Shown: positions 50,413 to 61,206, numbered from the stretch's first letter. The stretch: DNA of 64,000 nucleotides from Bacteroidales bacterium (GCA_017962235.1 JAGCVS010000010.1:124001-188000), one strand, 5' to 3'. Made by a program: numbers and translations. The notes: generated by a model not told the origin, from the letters alone.

Positions 50413-52622
50413 TTTATCTCTTCTCTGCCGGCCTTGATAATGCCGTTTATCTTTGAAAAGGCGTCGATAATCTTGTCCACGTCGGCCTGGTCGTGTACAT
50501 ACAGGTCAATGAAGCCCGTGAACACCTCGTCGTGGGCCTCGATGGATATCTTGCGCAGGTTAATGTCCAGCTTGTTGCTCAGCTGGTTGGTGATTTCGCT
50601 GAGGATGCCCATACGGTCTATACCCTCTATCGAAATCCGCGCCAGATACGACATCATGTAGTGCTTTGACCAGCGCAGGGCCACCAGCCGGTCGCCCTGG
50701 GTAGCGGCGATGTTGGTGTACACCGGGCAGCTGGTACGGTGGATGGTGATGGTGTTGTTGCCGTCGAACACACCGCCCACCTGGTCGCCCGGGATGGGGT
50801 GGCAGCAGTCGGAGGCTAGGAACTTGACCTTATCCTCGTCCAGCAGGATCTTGATGTGCTTGGAGTTGGCGTCCAGCAGCTTGAAACCCCACATCTGCAC
50901 TTCGCGCTCCTTGGGGTTTGAGGTGAGCACCTTGTCCAGTTCGCCGAGGTCTATCATCCCCACGCCGATCTGGTTGTAGAGGGCATCCTTGCCCTCCTTT
51001 ATCTTGTAGTAAGACTGCAGCTTGCGTATCACACGGTTCTGCAACTTGATGTTGCGCTTTGCCAGTTCGTCCTTGAGCATGTTCATGCCCAGCTCCGTGT
51101 AGTCCACATCCTCTTCCTTGAGGGCGTTCTTCACCGCGCTGCGTGCCGACACCGTTTTCAGGAAGTCTATCCACTCCTTCTTCGGCTTGGCCGATTCGGA
51201 GGTGATGATTTCCACCTGGTCGCCGTTGACCAGCTCCGTGGAGAGCTTCACCAGCTTCATGTTGACCTTGGCGGCGATGGCGTGATTGCCGATATGGCTG
51301 TGGATGTCGTATGCGAAATCGAGGGCGGTGGAGCCTTTGGGGAGGCAGCGGGCCTCGCCGTCCGGCGTGAAGACGTATATTTCTGATGCGAGCAGCTCCG
51401 TGTGCACGTCGTCCAGGAACTGCAGCGCATCGGCGTCGGGATTCTCAAGGATGTCCTGCACAAACTTGAGCCAGTGGTTCAGGCTGCTCTCGCTCTCGTT
51501 GATGAAGACTCCCTGCTTGTATGCCCAGTGGGCCGCCACGCCCCGCTCTGCTATGGCGTTCATGCGCTCCGTGCGGATCTGCACCTCTATCCACATGCCC
51601 ATGAACATCACCGTGCGGTGCAGCGCCTCGTAACCGTTCACCTTGGGGGTGTCCACCCAGTTGCGGTTGCGGCTCTCGTTGCAGGGGAAGCGGCGGGTTA
51701 TGATGCGGGCAATCTGCCAGCACTGGTCCGCCTCGCTGGTGTTGCCGTTGGGCACGAACACTATTCGCACCGCGTAGGTGTCGTATATCTGTTCAAAGGG
51801 GATGTGCTTCACCTGCATCTTGCGCCAGATGGAGTAGGGACTCTTGAGCCGCTTGGTGATGCGGGCGGGTATCTTGTTCTCCCGGAGCATGCCGTTCAGC
51901 TCCGCCACAAACTTCTCTATGTTCTCGCCGCGGGTGGACATGGTGCGCTCCAGTTCGCTGTCTATGCGCTGGTATTCCAGCGGCTCGTTGTAGCGCATCC
52001 ACACATCCTCCATCTCGCTCTTGATGTTGTAGAGGCCCAGACGGTGCGCTACCGGGATAAAGATGTACATCGTCTCGCTCAGGATCTTCATCCGCTTGTA
52101 CTCCGGCATGGAGGCGATGGTGCGTATGTTGTGCAGCCTGTCGGCCAGCTTGATGAGCACTATGCGGGCGTCGTCGTTCAGGGTGAGCAGGATGCGCTTG
52201 AAGTTCTCTGCCTGGAGGCTGTTGGAGTAGGGGTGCTCTTTGAGGTTGTCGTTGTCCAGGGCGCTCTTGATCTTGGTGAGCCCCTCCACCAGGCTGGCAA
52301 TCTTGTCGCCGAACACCTGACGGATGTCGTCTGCGGTGTATTCGGTATCCTCCACCACATCGTGCAGCAGCGCCGCGCAGATAGATTTGCAGCCGAGGCC
52401 GATCTCCTGCACCACTATGCGCGCCACCGCAATCGGGTGGATGATGTAGGGCTCGCCACTGCGCCGCCGTACATTCCAGTGCGCCTTGTTGGCGAATTCG
52501 AACGCCTGCAGCACAAGGTTGTACTGCTGCTGGTCGGCACAGCGCTTGAGGCTCACCAGACGCAGTTTTTCAAATTCGCGTCTGATGGTGAGTTCGTCCG
52601 CCGCTGTAAAGTTGCTGCCCAT
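50409..52622 (-). CDS. Bifunctional (p)ppGpp synthetase/hydrolase (RelA/SpoT)
   Basis: 737 aa with the full RSH layout: HD hydrolase domain with SGEPYIIHPIAVARIV and LLHDVVEDT (His87-Asp88), synthetase domain near 235-345 (KRLKSPYSIWRKMQ, VNGYEALHRTV), TGS domain near 395-455 (YVFTPDGEARCLPKGSTALD), and a C-terminal ACT domain. The HD motif is intact, so hydrolysis as well as synthesis is expected. It governs the stringent response. Confidence 0.95.
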   Translation of the reverse strand: MGSNFTAADELTIRREFEKLRLVSLKRCADQQQYNLVLQAFEFANKAHWNVRRRSGEPYIIHPIAVARIVVQEIGLGCKSICAALLHDVVEDTEYTADDIRQVFGDKIASLVEGLTKIKSALDNDNLKEHPYSNSLQAENFKRILLTLNDDARIVLIKLADRLHNIRTIASMPEYKRMKILSETMYIFIPVAHRLGLYNIKSEMEDVWMRYNEPLEYQRIDSELERTMSTRGENIEKFVAELNGMLRENKIPARITKRLKSPYSIWRKMQVKHIPFEQIYDTYAVRIVFVPNGNTSEADQCWQIARIITRRFPCNESRNRNWVDTPKVNGYEALHRTVMFMGMWIEVQIRTERMNAIAERGVAAHWAYKQGVFINESESSLNHWLKFVQDILENPDADALQFLDDVHTELLASEIYVFTPDGEARCLPKGSTALDFAYDIHSHIGNHAIAAKVNMKLVKLSTELVNGDQVEIITSESAKPKKEWIDFLKTVSARSAVKNALKEEDVDYTELGMNMLKDELAKRNIKLQNRVIRKLQSYYKIKEGKDALYNQIGVGMIDLGELDKVLTSNPKEREVQMWGFKLLDANSKHIKILLDEDKVKFLASDCCHPIPGDQVGGVFDGNNTITIHRTSCPVYTNIAATQGDRLVALRWSKHYMMSYLARISIEGIDRMGILSEITNQLSNKLDINLRKISIEAHDEVFTGFIDLYVHDQADVDKIIDAFSKINGIIKAGREEIK

Positions 52623-53783
52623 TTACTTGTCCTCCTTCTTTACCTTCTTTGCCTTGGTTTGCTTCGCGCCCTGTGCAGGTTCCGCTGCCACTTCAGCTTC
52701 GGCCCCGGTTTCCACCTCTTCCGGTATCTCCTGCGCCTTTCTGGTGGCTTTGCGGAAGGCCTTGCGCCGCTCTTCGCGCTTCTGCAGGCGACGGGCGTGC
52801 CGTTGTTGGAACCACTCGTCCTTGTCGGGGTCAAAGTCGTCTACGTTCTCAAAAGAGTAGGTAAGGTAGACTCCGAACAGGATTATCTGCCAGCTGTAGT
52901 TGAGCCATATCATCATCAGCGGGATGGCGGCAAAGGCGCCGTAGACGCCGCTCATGCGGGTCACCATCATCTGCGTCTTGAGGTACAGGAACTGCAGGAA
53001 GATGAAAAGCAGGCCGGTCCATACAGACGATTTGAGGCAGTCGTGGAACTTGATGTTCATGTGCGGGATGTACTTGTACATGAGCGCAAGCACCAGCACC
53101 ACCGCGCCATAGAAGATGAGCCAGTACGACCCCGAGGCGAAGAACCTCACCAGAGGGCTGCTCCCTATTGCGCTGAGCTCGCTGATAACCGATGTGTAAT
53201 AACCGGCGGCGTAGAGGAAGAAGAGCAGCACGAACGGAATCAGAATCAGTATCAGCAGATAGATTCCGATGCTCTTGAAAAAGTTGCGGGTGCGCTTCAC
53301 CTTCCAGATGTGGTTGAAGGTATCCTCTATGCTGAGCATCAGCCATATCACAATCCACAGGAATGCGAGAAAGCTGATGATGCCGAACAGGCCGTTGCGC
53401 GTCTGGCGCACTATGTTGTTGGCCCAGCCCAGAATCATGTCGGCGATGTGCTTGTTGTCGCCGAGGTAGGGCTGTATCAGGGAGAGCAGCTGGCGGTCCA
53501 GGCCAAAGCTCCACGATACGAACAGCACTATGGCCACCAGGGGCACCAGCGACATGGCGGAGTAGAAACTCAGGAATACCGATTCACGGCCGATGCGGCC
53601 GGTGGTGAAGCGGGTGCCGGTAAGTATGGCCACCTGCAGACGGTGCGCAACCGTCTGGCTGAGCCTCTGCGGCTTGGAGAAGTCCAGGCGCCAGATATCG
53701 TAGGTGAGGAATTCGAGGAGATTCTTCAAGGCCTCGATCCACTTGCCCACGCACTCTTTTATATGTCCCCAGAACTCGTTCAT
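52623..53783 (-). CDS. YihY/BrkB-family membrane protein
   Basis: 386 aa. The family pattern is clear: FYSAMSLVPLVAIVLFVSWS near 74-93, a central helix set with FLAFLWIVIWLMLSIEDTFN, FHDCLKSSVWTGLLFIFLQF, and FAAIPLMMIWLNYSWQIILF, with about six membrane helices. A basic, Glu/Lys/Ala-rich cytosolic tail of about 70 residues follows. Inner-membrane protein of unknown transport function. Sits between ligA (4-bp overlap) and relA (adjacent). Confidence 0.92.
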   Translation of the reverse strand: MNEFWGHIKECVGKWIEALKNLLEFLTYDIWRLDFSKPQRLSQTVAHRLQVAILTGTRFTTGRIGRESVFLSFYSAMSLVPLVAIVLFVSWSFGLDRQLLSLIQPYLGDNKHIADMILGWANNIVRQTRNGLFGIISFLAFLWIVIWLMLSIEDTFNHIWKVKRTRNFFKSIGIYLLILILIPFVLLFFLYAAGYYTSVISELSAIGSSPLVRFFASGSYWLIFYGAVVLVLALMYKYIPHMNIKFHDCLKSSVWTGLLFIFLQFLYLKTQMMVTRMSGVYGAFAAIPLMMIWLNYSWQIILFGVYLTYSFENVDDFDPDKDEWFQQRHARRLQKREERRKAFRKATRKAQEIPEEVETGAEAEVAAEPAQGAKQTKAKKVKKEDK

Positions 53784-55807
53784 CTGCCAATCATGCTATA
53801 GAACTGCTGTTCGTCAATTATCTCTATGCCAAGCGAGTTGGCCTTCTTTACCTTTGCGTCGCCGGGCTTGTCGCCCGCCAGCAGGTAGCTGGTCTTGCCG
53901 CTCACGCTGCCGGTGGCGCTGCCGCCGTTGGCCTCTATCAGAGACTTCATCTCTTCGCGCGAGATGGAGAAGACGCCCGATACCACTATCGATTTGCCGG
54001 CAAGCAGGTCGGAGACCTTCTGTGCTGCGCCGCCCGCGAACTGCAGGCCGGCCGCCTTAAGCTCTTCTATCAGCTTGAGGTTGTCGGGGTCGGCAAAGTA
54101 GTCTGCAACCGAGGCCGCCACAATGTCGCCGATGTCTTCGATTTCAGATAGCTGCTGCGCGCTAGCATGCTCCAGAGCTTCGATGTCCGGAAAGTGCTTT
54201 GCCAGCAGTTTGGCGGTGGTTTTGCCTATGTGGCGGATGCCCAGCGCATACAGCACGCGGGCGTAGGGCACCGTCTTGCTCTTCTCAAGGCTGCCCAGGA
54301 AGTTGTCGCAAGAGCGCTCCTGCCAGCCGTCCAGTTGCATCAGCTGCTCCTTGGTGAGGCGGTACAGGTCGCTCAGACGGCGTATCAGGTTCAGGTTGTA
54401 AAGCTGGTCTATGGTGGCGTCGCCCGCCAGGATGTCCATGGCGTCGCGGCTGGTAAAGTGCACGAAGGCCGCCTTGGTCTGGGTGGGGCATCCGGTGCGG
54501 TTGGGGCAGTAGTGGCGCGCCTGGTCCTCGTCCCTCACCAGCGGGGTGCCGCAGTCGGGGCAGAGGGTGGGGAAGTCGGGCCTGACGGCGTCATCGGGAC
54601 GCTTTGATAGCTCCACGCCCGTTATCTTGGGGATGATTTCGCCCCCCTTCTCTACATACACCCAGTCGCCGATGCGCACGTCCAGAAGGTCCATCTGGTC
54701 TTTGTTGTGCAGCGAGGCCCGCTTCACGATGGTGCCCGAGAGGGGTACCGGCTCCAGATTGGCCACCGGAGTTATCGCGCCGGTGCGGCCCACCTGATAG
54801 TCGATGCTGTTCAGGCGGGTGAGCGCCTGCTCCGGTTTGAACTTGTATGCCGTGGCCCAGCGCGGCGACTTGGCGGTGAAGCCCAGCCGCTTCTGCAGCT
54901 GCAAATCGTTAACCTTTATAACGACGCCGTCTGTGGCGTATGGCAGCGCCTTGCGGCGGGAATCCCAACAGTCGATGTAATCCACCACGTCCGCGGCCCC
55001 TTTGCGCACCTGCGATAGTTCGCTGGTAGGAAGGCCCCAAGCCGATGCGGCGGCTATGGCTTCGCTGTGGGTGGAGAAGGGGAGTTCTTCCCCAAGCATG
55101 TGGTAGAGCACGCAGTCCAGTCCGCGCTCCGCAACCTGGGCGCTGCTTTGCAGTTTGAGGCTGCCGCTGGCGGCGTTGCGGGGGTTGGCGAACGGCTGCT
55201 CGCCTATCTCTTCCTTCTCTTTGTTAAGCGTCTCGAAGGCGGCGTACGGCATGAATATCTCGCCGCGGATTTCAAACTCGCGGGGCCAGTTGCCCGGCTT
55301 CAGGTGGCGGGGAATCGACTTGATTGTGAGCACATTCTCCAGCACGTTGTCGCCCTTGACGCCGTCGCCGCGGGTCACGGCCTGCTTCAGCTCTCCGCCA
55401 ACGTATGTGAGGCATATCGCCACGCCGTCGAATTTCAGTTCGCAGGAATATTCCAGTTTCTCGCCGTTTTCAGCCTCAATCTTGTTGCAGAAGGCAAGCA
55501 TCTCTTCCCGGCTGTAGGTGTTGCCCAGGGAGAGCATGGGGTACTTGTGGGTTACCTGTTCAAAGCCCCGTTTTTCTTCCTGCTTAGGGGCGGCCAGATC
55601 GCTGCCGACGTGCTGGGTGGGGGAGTCGGGCAGGGCTAGCTCCGGGTACATCGCCTCCAGCGCCTGCAACTCCTGCATCTTGAGGTCGAATTCAAAATCG
55701 GTAATCACGGGGCTGCTCAGCACATAATACTCGTAATTGTGCCGGTTGAGCTCCGCAGAAAGCGCCTCTATACGCTCTTTAGCAGCCGATTTTGAAATTC
55801 TTGCCAT
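53780..55807 (-). CDS. ligA: NAD-dependent DNA ligase
   Basis: 675 aa from the ATG at 55807; the longer frame to 56005 overlaps the divergent pfk gene and is rejected. It has the adenylation lysine Lys125 in SCELKFDGVAICL, the OB fold block IGDWVYVEKGGEIIPKI, a four-cysteine zinc finger starting LCPDCGTPL, helix-hairpin-helix repeats and a C-terminal BRCT domain (LAGKSIVVSGVFSISREEMK). It seals nicks in replication and repair. It is first in the seven-gene leftward operon. Confidence 0.97.
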   Translation of the reverse strand: MARISKSAAKERIEALSAELNRHNYEYYVLSSPVITDFEFDLKMQELQALEAMYPELALPDSPTQHVGSDLAAPKQEEKRGFEQVTHKYPMLSLGNTYSREEMLAFCNKIEAENGEKLEYSCELKFDGVAICLTYVGGELKQAVTRGDGVKGDNVLENVLTIKSIPRHLKPGNWPREFEIRGEIFMPYAAFETLNKEKEEIGEQPFANPRNAASGSLKLQSSAQVAERGLDCVLYHMLGEELPFSTHSEAIAAASAWGLPTSELSQVRKGAADVVDYIDCWDSRRKALPYATDGVVIKVNDLQLQKRLGFTAKSPRWATAYKFKPEQALTRLNSIDYQVGRTGAITPVANLEPVPLSGTIVKRASLHNKDQMDLLDVRIGDWVYVEKGGEIIPKITGVELSKRPDDAVRPDFPTLCPDCGTPLVRDEDQARHYCPNRTGCPTQTKAAFVHFTSRDAMDILAGDATIDQLYNLNLIRRLSDLYRLTKEQLMQLDGWQERSCDNFLGSLEKSKTVPYARVLYALGIRHIGKTTAKLLAKHFPDIEALEHASAQQLSEIEDIGDIVAASVADYFADPDNLKLIEELKAAGLQFAGGAAQKVSDLLAGKSIVVSGVFSISREEMKSLIEANGGSATGSVSGKTSYLLAGDKPGDAKVKKANSLGIEIIDEQQFYSMIGR

Positions 55808-55827
55808 GTAAGAAGAAATATAATCTG

Positions 55828-55835
55828 CAAATATA
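55828..55835 (-). promoter_or_regulatory. -7 box of the ligA operon
   Basis: Minus-strand TATATTTG matches TAnnTTTG, 20 bp before the ligA start. Confidence 0.55.
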
Positions 55836-55855
55836 CTTAAAAATCGGTTTTTTTC

Positions 55856-55863
55856 TAACTTTG
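55856..55863 (+). promoter_or_regulatory. -7 box of the phosphofructokinase gene
   Basis: TAACTTTG matches TAnnTTTG, 26 bp before the ATG at 55889 and divergent from ligA. Confidence 0.6.
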
Positions 55864-55888
55864 CGGCAGCAATACAACATTCAATTAT

Positions 55889-57118
55889 ATGAAAGATTCC
55901 ATCATTATCCTTTGCGGCGGCGGCCCCGCTCCGGGCATGAACACCGTCGTTTGCTCCGTAGCAAAAACTTTCCTTACCAACGGTTATCGCGTAATTGGCC
56001 TTCACGGCGGTTATTCAGGGCTTTTCAGCAAGAATCCCCGCACAGAGGACATCGATTTCTTCAAGGCGGACGCATACTTTAACCGCGGCGGCAGTTACCT
56101 GCAGATGAGCCGTTTCAAACCCACCGACGAGGATTTTGAAAAGAACTTCAACCTCCCCCTGTTCCAGGAGAACAACATCAAGTTGCTGGTAACCGTGGGC
56201 GGCGACGATACCGCATCCACCGCCAACCGCATTGCCAAGTTCCTCTCCGCGAAGAACTATCCCATCAGCAACATCCACGTGCCCAAGACAATCGATAACG
56301 ACCTGCCGCTTCCCAACAACACCCCCACCTTCGGCTTCAACAGCGCCAAAGACGAGGGCGCGCACATTGCACGCACCGTTTATGAGGATGCACGCACTTC
56401 CGGCAACTGGCTGCTTATCAGCGCCATGGGTCGTTCTGCAGGCCACCTGGCACTGGGCATAGGCGAGGCTACCCACTGCCCCATGACCATCATCCCGGAG
56501 ATGTTCAACAAGACCACCATCTCCATAGACAAGATAATCAAGCTCACCGTTTCCGCCATCATCAAGCGCAAACTCCTGGGTATCCACTACGGTACCGTGG
56601 TAGTTGCTGAGGGTGTGTTCCACGACCTCGAGCCTGAGGACATCAAGGCTACCGGCGTGCACATGACATACGACGAGCACGGCCACCCCGAGCTTGGCAA
56701 GATAAGCAAGGCTGTCCTGTTCAACGACATCCTGGAGAAGGAGTTCAAGAAAATTGGCCTCAAGATCAAGACCCGTCCCGTGGAAATCGGCTACGACGTC
56801 CGCTGCCAGGACCCCATCGCTTACGATCTGACCTACTGCTCAGAGCTGGCTATGGGCGCATACGAGCTCTTCAAGAAGGGCGAGACCGGCTGCATGGTTT
56901 ATGTTGATGTCAATGGCGAGGCACATCCTCTCTACCTGAAGGATCTGCAGCAGGCCGACGGCAAGATTCCGCCACGCCGCGTAGCCATCGACGGCGGCAT
57001 CGCGCAGAACTACTACAACCACATCTGCCACTACATCACCCCCGCCGACTACGAAGCCGCCAAGGCATTCGTTCCCAACCCCGCAGATTACGACTTCAAG
57101 AAGATCCTGAACTGGTAA
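55889..57118 (+). CDS. PPi-dependent 6-phosphofructokinase
   Basis: 409 aa. The active site reads VTVGGDDTAST with Asp107 where ATP enzymes have Gly, and VPKTIDNDLP has Lys136; both mark pyrophosphate as phosphoryl donor. Other blocks are GGGPAPGMNTV, AMGRSAGHLALGIG and PEMFNKTTIS. It phosphorylates fructose-6-phosphate reversibly in glycolysis. Codon use looks strongly optimised. A bidirectional terminator separates it from the convergent reductase gene. Confidence 0.93.
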   Translation: MKDSIIILCGGGPAPGMNTVVCSVAKTFLTNGYRVIGLHGGYSGLFSKNPRTEDIDFFKADAYFNRGGSYLQMSRFKPTDEDFEKNFNLPLFQENNIKLLVTVGGDDTASTANRIAKFLSAKNYPISNIHVPKTIDNDLPLPNNTPTFGFNSAKDEGAHIARTVYEDARTSGNWLLISAMGRSAGHLALGIGEATHCPMTIIPEMFNKTTISIDKIIKLTVSAIIKRKLLGIHYGTVVVAEGVFHDLEPEDIKATGVHMTYDEHGHPELGKISKAVLFNDILEKEFKKIGLKIKTRPVEIGYDVRCQDPIAYDLTYCSELAMGAYELFKKGETGCMVYVDVNGEAHPLYLKDLQQADGKIPPRRVAIDGGIAQNYYNHICHYITPADYEAAKAFVPNPADYDFKKILNW

Positions 57119-57141
57119 CCCGTTCCAGAAATTCTATAAAA

Positions 57142-57175
57142 AACAACCTCCATCGTTCGGTGGAGGTTGTTTTTT
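57142..57175. terminator. Bidirectional terminator between pfk and reductase genes
   Basis: AACAACCTCCA-TCGTTCGG-TGGAGGTTGTT is an 11-bp stem followed by TTTTTA, with A-runs before it for the opposite strand. Confidence 0.88.
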
Positions 57176-58301
57176 ATTGTTTCTCGAAGGTGGCGGCGGC
57201 TTGCTTGAGGGTGGCGATGATGGGGAGGTGCTGGGGACAGACGCCTTCGCACTGGCCGCACTCGATGCAGTCTGAGGGTTTGCCGTGGTTCTGGATGTGA
57301 ATGGAGAAATACCAGTCGCTGTTCCAGTCGGTAGGGTGGAACTCCTTGGAGTTGAGGTCGGAGAAGATGTCGGGGATGGCGATGTTCATGGGGCAGCCGT
57401 CGGTGCAGTAGCGGCAGCCGGTGCAGGCCACCAGACGTTTGCCGGCCATGATCTGGTTCACGCGGGCGATGGCGGCTTTCTCAACGTCGTCCAGGGGTTT
57501 GAAATCGGTCATGTAAGAGAGATTGTCGCGCATCTGGTCCAGGGAGCTCATGCCACTGAGCACCATGATGTTATTGGGGAACGATGCCGCAAAGCGGATG
57601 GCGTAGCTGGCCTGGCTTGCGCCGGTGCCAAGGTCTTTGAGCGGCTGGGCGGCATCCTCCGGCAGATTGGCCAGCATGCCTCCCTTCACCGGCTCCATTA
57701 TCACCACGGGCTTGCCAAACTTTTCGCATACCTCGTAGCAGCGGCGGGACTGGATACCCTCATCGTCAAAGTCGATATAGTTGAACTGTAGCTGAACCAG
57801 TTCCAGCTCGGGGAAATCTGTGAGGATCTGCTCCAGAAGTTCCGGCTTGTCGTGGAAGGAGAGACCCACGTGGCGCACCTTGCCCTCTTTCTTGAGCTCG
57901 AATGCGGTTTCGTATGCCTTCCAAGCCCTGAAATCGCGGTAATAATCGTGGGTCTGGGCGTGCAGCAGATAGAAGTCAAAGTAGTCTACACCGCAGGCAT
58001 CCAACTGCATCGCAAAGAACTTGCGGATGCCTTCCGGATTGGGCTCGAACATGCCGTGGGAGAGCTTGTCCACCAGCAGGTAGCTTTCGCGCGGATAGCG
58101 GCTGGTGAGGCAAGTCTTTATAGCTTTCTCGCTGAGGCCGGAGTGATAGCCGTGGGCGGTGTCAAAATAGTTGAAACCCTTCTCAATGAAGAGGTCTACC
58201 ATCTGTGACATCTGTGCCGTGTCTATCTCGGAGCCGTTTAGCGGCAGGCGCATGCAGCCGAATCCGAAGTTTTTCTTGATTTCGGGAAAGAAGGTATTCA
58301 T
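57174..58301 (-). CDS. Aldo/keto reductase with C-terminal 4Fe-4S domain
   Basis: 375 aa. The N-terminal aldo/keto reductase barrel has FGFGCMRLPLNGSEID, NYFDTAHGYHSG with the catalytic Tyr region, and HVGLSFHDKPELLEQIL. The C-terminal ferredoxin-like region has two Cys clusters, CTGCRYCTDGCP near 296-307 and CIECGQCEGVCP near 346-357, enough for 4Fe-4S centres. A redox enzyme common in anaerobes; substrate unknown. Confidence 0.92.
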   Translation of the reverse strand: MNTFFPEIKKNFGFGCMRLPLNGSEIDTAQMSQMVDLFIEKGFNYFDTAHGYHSGLSEKAIKTCLTSRYPRESYLLVDKLSHGMFEPNPEGIRKFFAMQLDACGVDYFDFYLLHAQTHDYYRDFRAWKAYETAFELKKEGKVRHVGLSFHDKPELLEQILTDFPELELVQLQFNYIDFDDEGIQSRRCYEVCEKFGKPVVIMEPVKGGMLANLPEDAAQPLKDLGTGASQASYAIRFAASFPNNIMVLSGMSSLDQMRDNLSYMTDFKPLDDVEKAAIARVNQIMAGKRLVACTGCRYCTDGCPMNIAIPDIFSDLNSKEFHPTDWNSDWYFSIHIQNHGKPSDCIECGQCEGVCPQHLPIIATLKQAAATFEKQ

Positions 58302-58337
58302 AATTTGCTCAAATCGTTCTGAGCAAAGTTATAAAAA

Positions 58338-58706
58338 CTATTTCAAGAACACGAAGAATACTGCCAGCACCAGGCATGCGAAGGCGGCGAGGTGGTTCCA
58401 CTGGATGGGCTGACCCTTGAAGAGGAACATCACTATAATGGAGAAGACAGTGAGCGAGATGACCTCCTGTATCACCTTGAGCTGGAGCAGGTTGAACGGG
58501 CCGCCGTTGCCCTGGAAGCCGATTCGGTTGGCGGGCACCAGCAGGCAGTATTCGAAGAAGGCGATGCCCCACGAAAAGAGGATGATGAGTATCAGCGGCC
58601 AGCTTGTGGTGATGTTCATCTCCTGCAACTTGAGGTGGCCGTACCAGGCGAACGTCATGAGCACGTTACTGAATATCAGCATCAACACAGTCCAGAATCC
58701 TTGCAT
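58338..58706 (-). CDS. DMT-family small membrane protein (DUF486)
   Basis: 122 aa with four membrane helices. The family pattern is MLIFSNVLMTFAWYGHLK, then SWGIAFFEYCLLVPANRIGF and LLQLKVIQEVISLTVF. It belongs to the drug/metabolite transporter-related DUF486 group; function unknown. It has a promoter overlapping that of eno. Confidence 0.9.
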   Translation of the reverse strand: MQGFWTVLMLIFSNVLMTFAWYGHLKLQEMNITTSWPLILIILFSWGIAFFEYCLLVPANRIGFQGNGGPFNLLQLKVIQEVISLTVFSIIVMFLFKGQPIQWNHLAAFACLVLAVFFVFLK

Positions 58707-58741
58707 AGTGATAAAGTTTTATTTTTTGGTGTTTTGGCGCG

Positions 58742-58771
58742 CAAATTTATCATTTCTTTATAACTTTGCAA
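58742..58771 (-). promoter_or_regulatory. Promoter of the DUF486 gene
   Basis: Minus strand: TTG (58771-58769), 19-bp spacer, TAAATTTG (58749-58742). Its -33 box abuts the -7 box of eno. Confidence 0.65.
58761..58768 (+). promoter_or_regulatory. -7 box of enolase gene
   Basis: TAACTTTG matches TAnnTTTG, 49 bp before the eno start, inside the spacer of the opposing DUF486 promoter. Confidence 0.6.
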
Positions 58772-58807
58772 TTCTGAAAAGACATAAACACGAACAATTA
58801 ATAATAA

Positions 58808-60124
<1,317 letters not shown>

Positions 60125-60147
60125 CAGTCTTTATCAGACAGAAGAAT

Positions 60148-60178
60148 GCCCGTCTCCCTTATAGGGGGCGGGCTTTTT
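60148..60178 (+). terminator. Terminator after eno
   Basis: GCCCGTCTCCC pairs with GGGGGCGGGC around TTATA and is followed by TTTTTCTTT. Confidence 0.88.
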
Positions 60179-60204
60179 CTTTGAAGAATGTTGCCGGAGG
60201 CAGA

Positions 60205-60606
60205 CTATTTGTCTATGTGCTGCTTCCAGGTGTCTTCCTCTTTTACAAACGACATGGTTTCGTCTTCTTCAGTGCCGTTCTTGTAGTTGATGTGGACTTT
60301 GACGGTGGCCTTGTCGCCATCTTCGTTCAGTTCGGTTCCGGTGAACTTGTAGTCCTTGATGCCGCCCTTCTCGTTAATAGTTTCGGAGAGTTTCTCCTCT
60401 ACCAGGCCGGTGAGCATCTTGGTGTCAGATTCGTCCAGACCAAAGGTCTTTGCATAAGCGTCCCAGTCACCTTTCTGGATGGCGGACATTGCCTGTGCAG
60501 CCACCTTCTCGGGGCCCTTGGCAGCCTTGTCGGCAGAGTTGGATTTGCAAGCGGCGCAGCAGCCTATCACAGCCACCAGCGCGAGAGCCATAATTAACTT
60601 TTTCAT
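60205..60606 (-). CDS. DUF4878-like lipoprotein
   Basis: 133 aa. Signal peptide with lipobox-like CCAAC (likely lipid-bearing Cys20), then a small cystatin/NTF2-like domain: KVAAQAMSAIQKGDWDAYAK helix followed by strands ending KEEDTWKQHIDK. This fits the DUF4878 group of small lipoproteins in Bacteroidales. Function unknown. It is 12 bp downstream of the cysteine-hydrolase gene and probably shares its transcript. Confidence 0.82.
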   Translation of the reverse strand: MKKLIMALALVAVIGCCAACKSNSADKAAKGPEKVAAQAMSAIQKGDWDAYAKTFGLDESDTKMLTGLVEEKLSETINEKGGIKDYKFTGTELNEDGDKATVKVHINYKNGTEEDETMSFVKEEDTWKQHIDK

Positions 60607-60618
60607 AGTGCTTTGAGT

Positions 60619-61206
60619 TTAAAATTGATAGTATCTTTCGTTATTTGAATAGTTCAGCAGATGCTCCGGGAGCAGGCATTCGCCGTCTATGTGGAGCAGG
60701 TGGACGTTGCGGCTGCGCCCCTCTGCAAGGTCGATGCCGGCGGCGCGGTACAGGCGCCAGACAAGCTCTGTGCAATATACCGCGGTGGAATCTTCCAGAT
60801 TGTAATCGTGGTCAAAGCGGACGCTGTCGCGGGCCATTCGCAGGGCGGCGGCCTTCATACTTGCCACAGCGGCGGAATCACGCAACCCGGTGTGTACCAG
60901 ACAGCCGCGCTTGGCCCTTTCGCTGCAGAAAAAAACATCGGTGCTTTCCGCCTTCACCCGGTCAAAATCTTCTGTCGATTCTTTCTCGCCCGGCACGGCG
61001 TGCACCACCACCCACTTGTCGCCTTCCTTGAACAGCAGGCCGATATGGCTGTAGATGCCGTCGCCCTCCGCCGCCGTAACCGCGCGGCTCATCACTCCGC
61101 GTCCGCAACGGAAAGCCAGATCGCCCTCCGCAATCTGGTCAAAAGGGAGACTGACGGCCGTGCTGCGCCCGGTGCAACCGTGCATCATCGCCATAGCTAT
61201 CGTCAT
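60619..61206 (-). CDS. YiiX/YebB-like NlpC/P60-type cysteine hydrolase lipoprotein
   Basis: 195 aa from the ATG at 61206, giving a short lipoprotein-like leader (MTIAMAMMHGC). The longer frame to 61290 leaves only 9 bp before the divergent GH3 gene, so it is less likely; a TTG at 61230 is another option. The domain has IAEGDLAFRCGRG, the active-site region DGIYSHIGLLF with His, and VYCTELVWRLYRAAGIDL with the probable catalytic Cys. Circularly permuted papain-like enzymes of this type cut amide or ester bonds in peptidoglycan or lipids. Confidence 0.8.
   Translation of the reverse strand: MTIAMAMMHGCTGRSTAVSLPFDQIAEGDLAFRCGRGVMSRAVTAAEGDGIYSHIGLLFKEGDKWVVVHAVPGEKESTEDFDRVKAESTDVFFCSERAKRGCLVHTGLRDSAAVASMKAAALRMARDSVRFDHDYNLEDSTAVYCTELVWRLYRAAGIDLAEGRSRNVHLLHIDGECLLPEHLLNYSNNERYYQF

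Noticed and set aside
51402..53801. 799-aa open frame on the plus strand
   Set aside because: It runs opposite the relA/spoT and YihY genes, whose domains are unmistakable; it is a GC-driven shadow.
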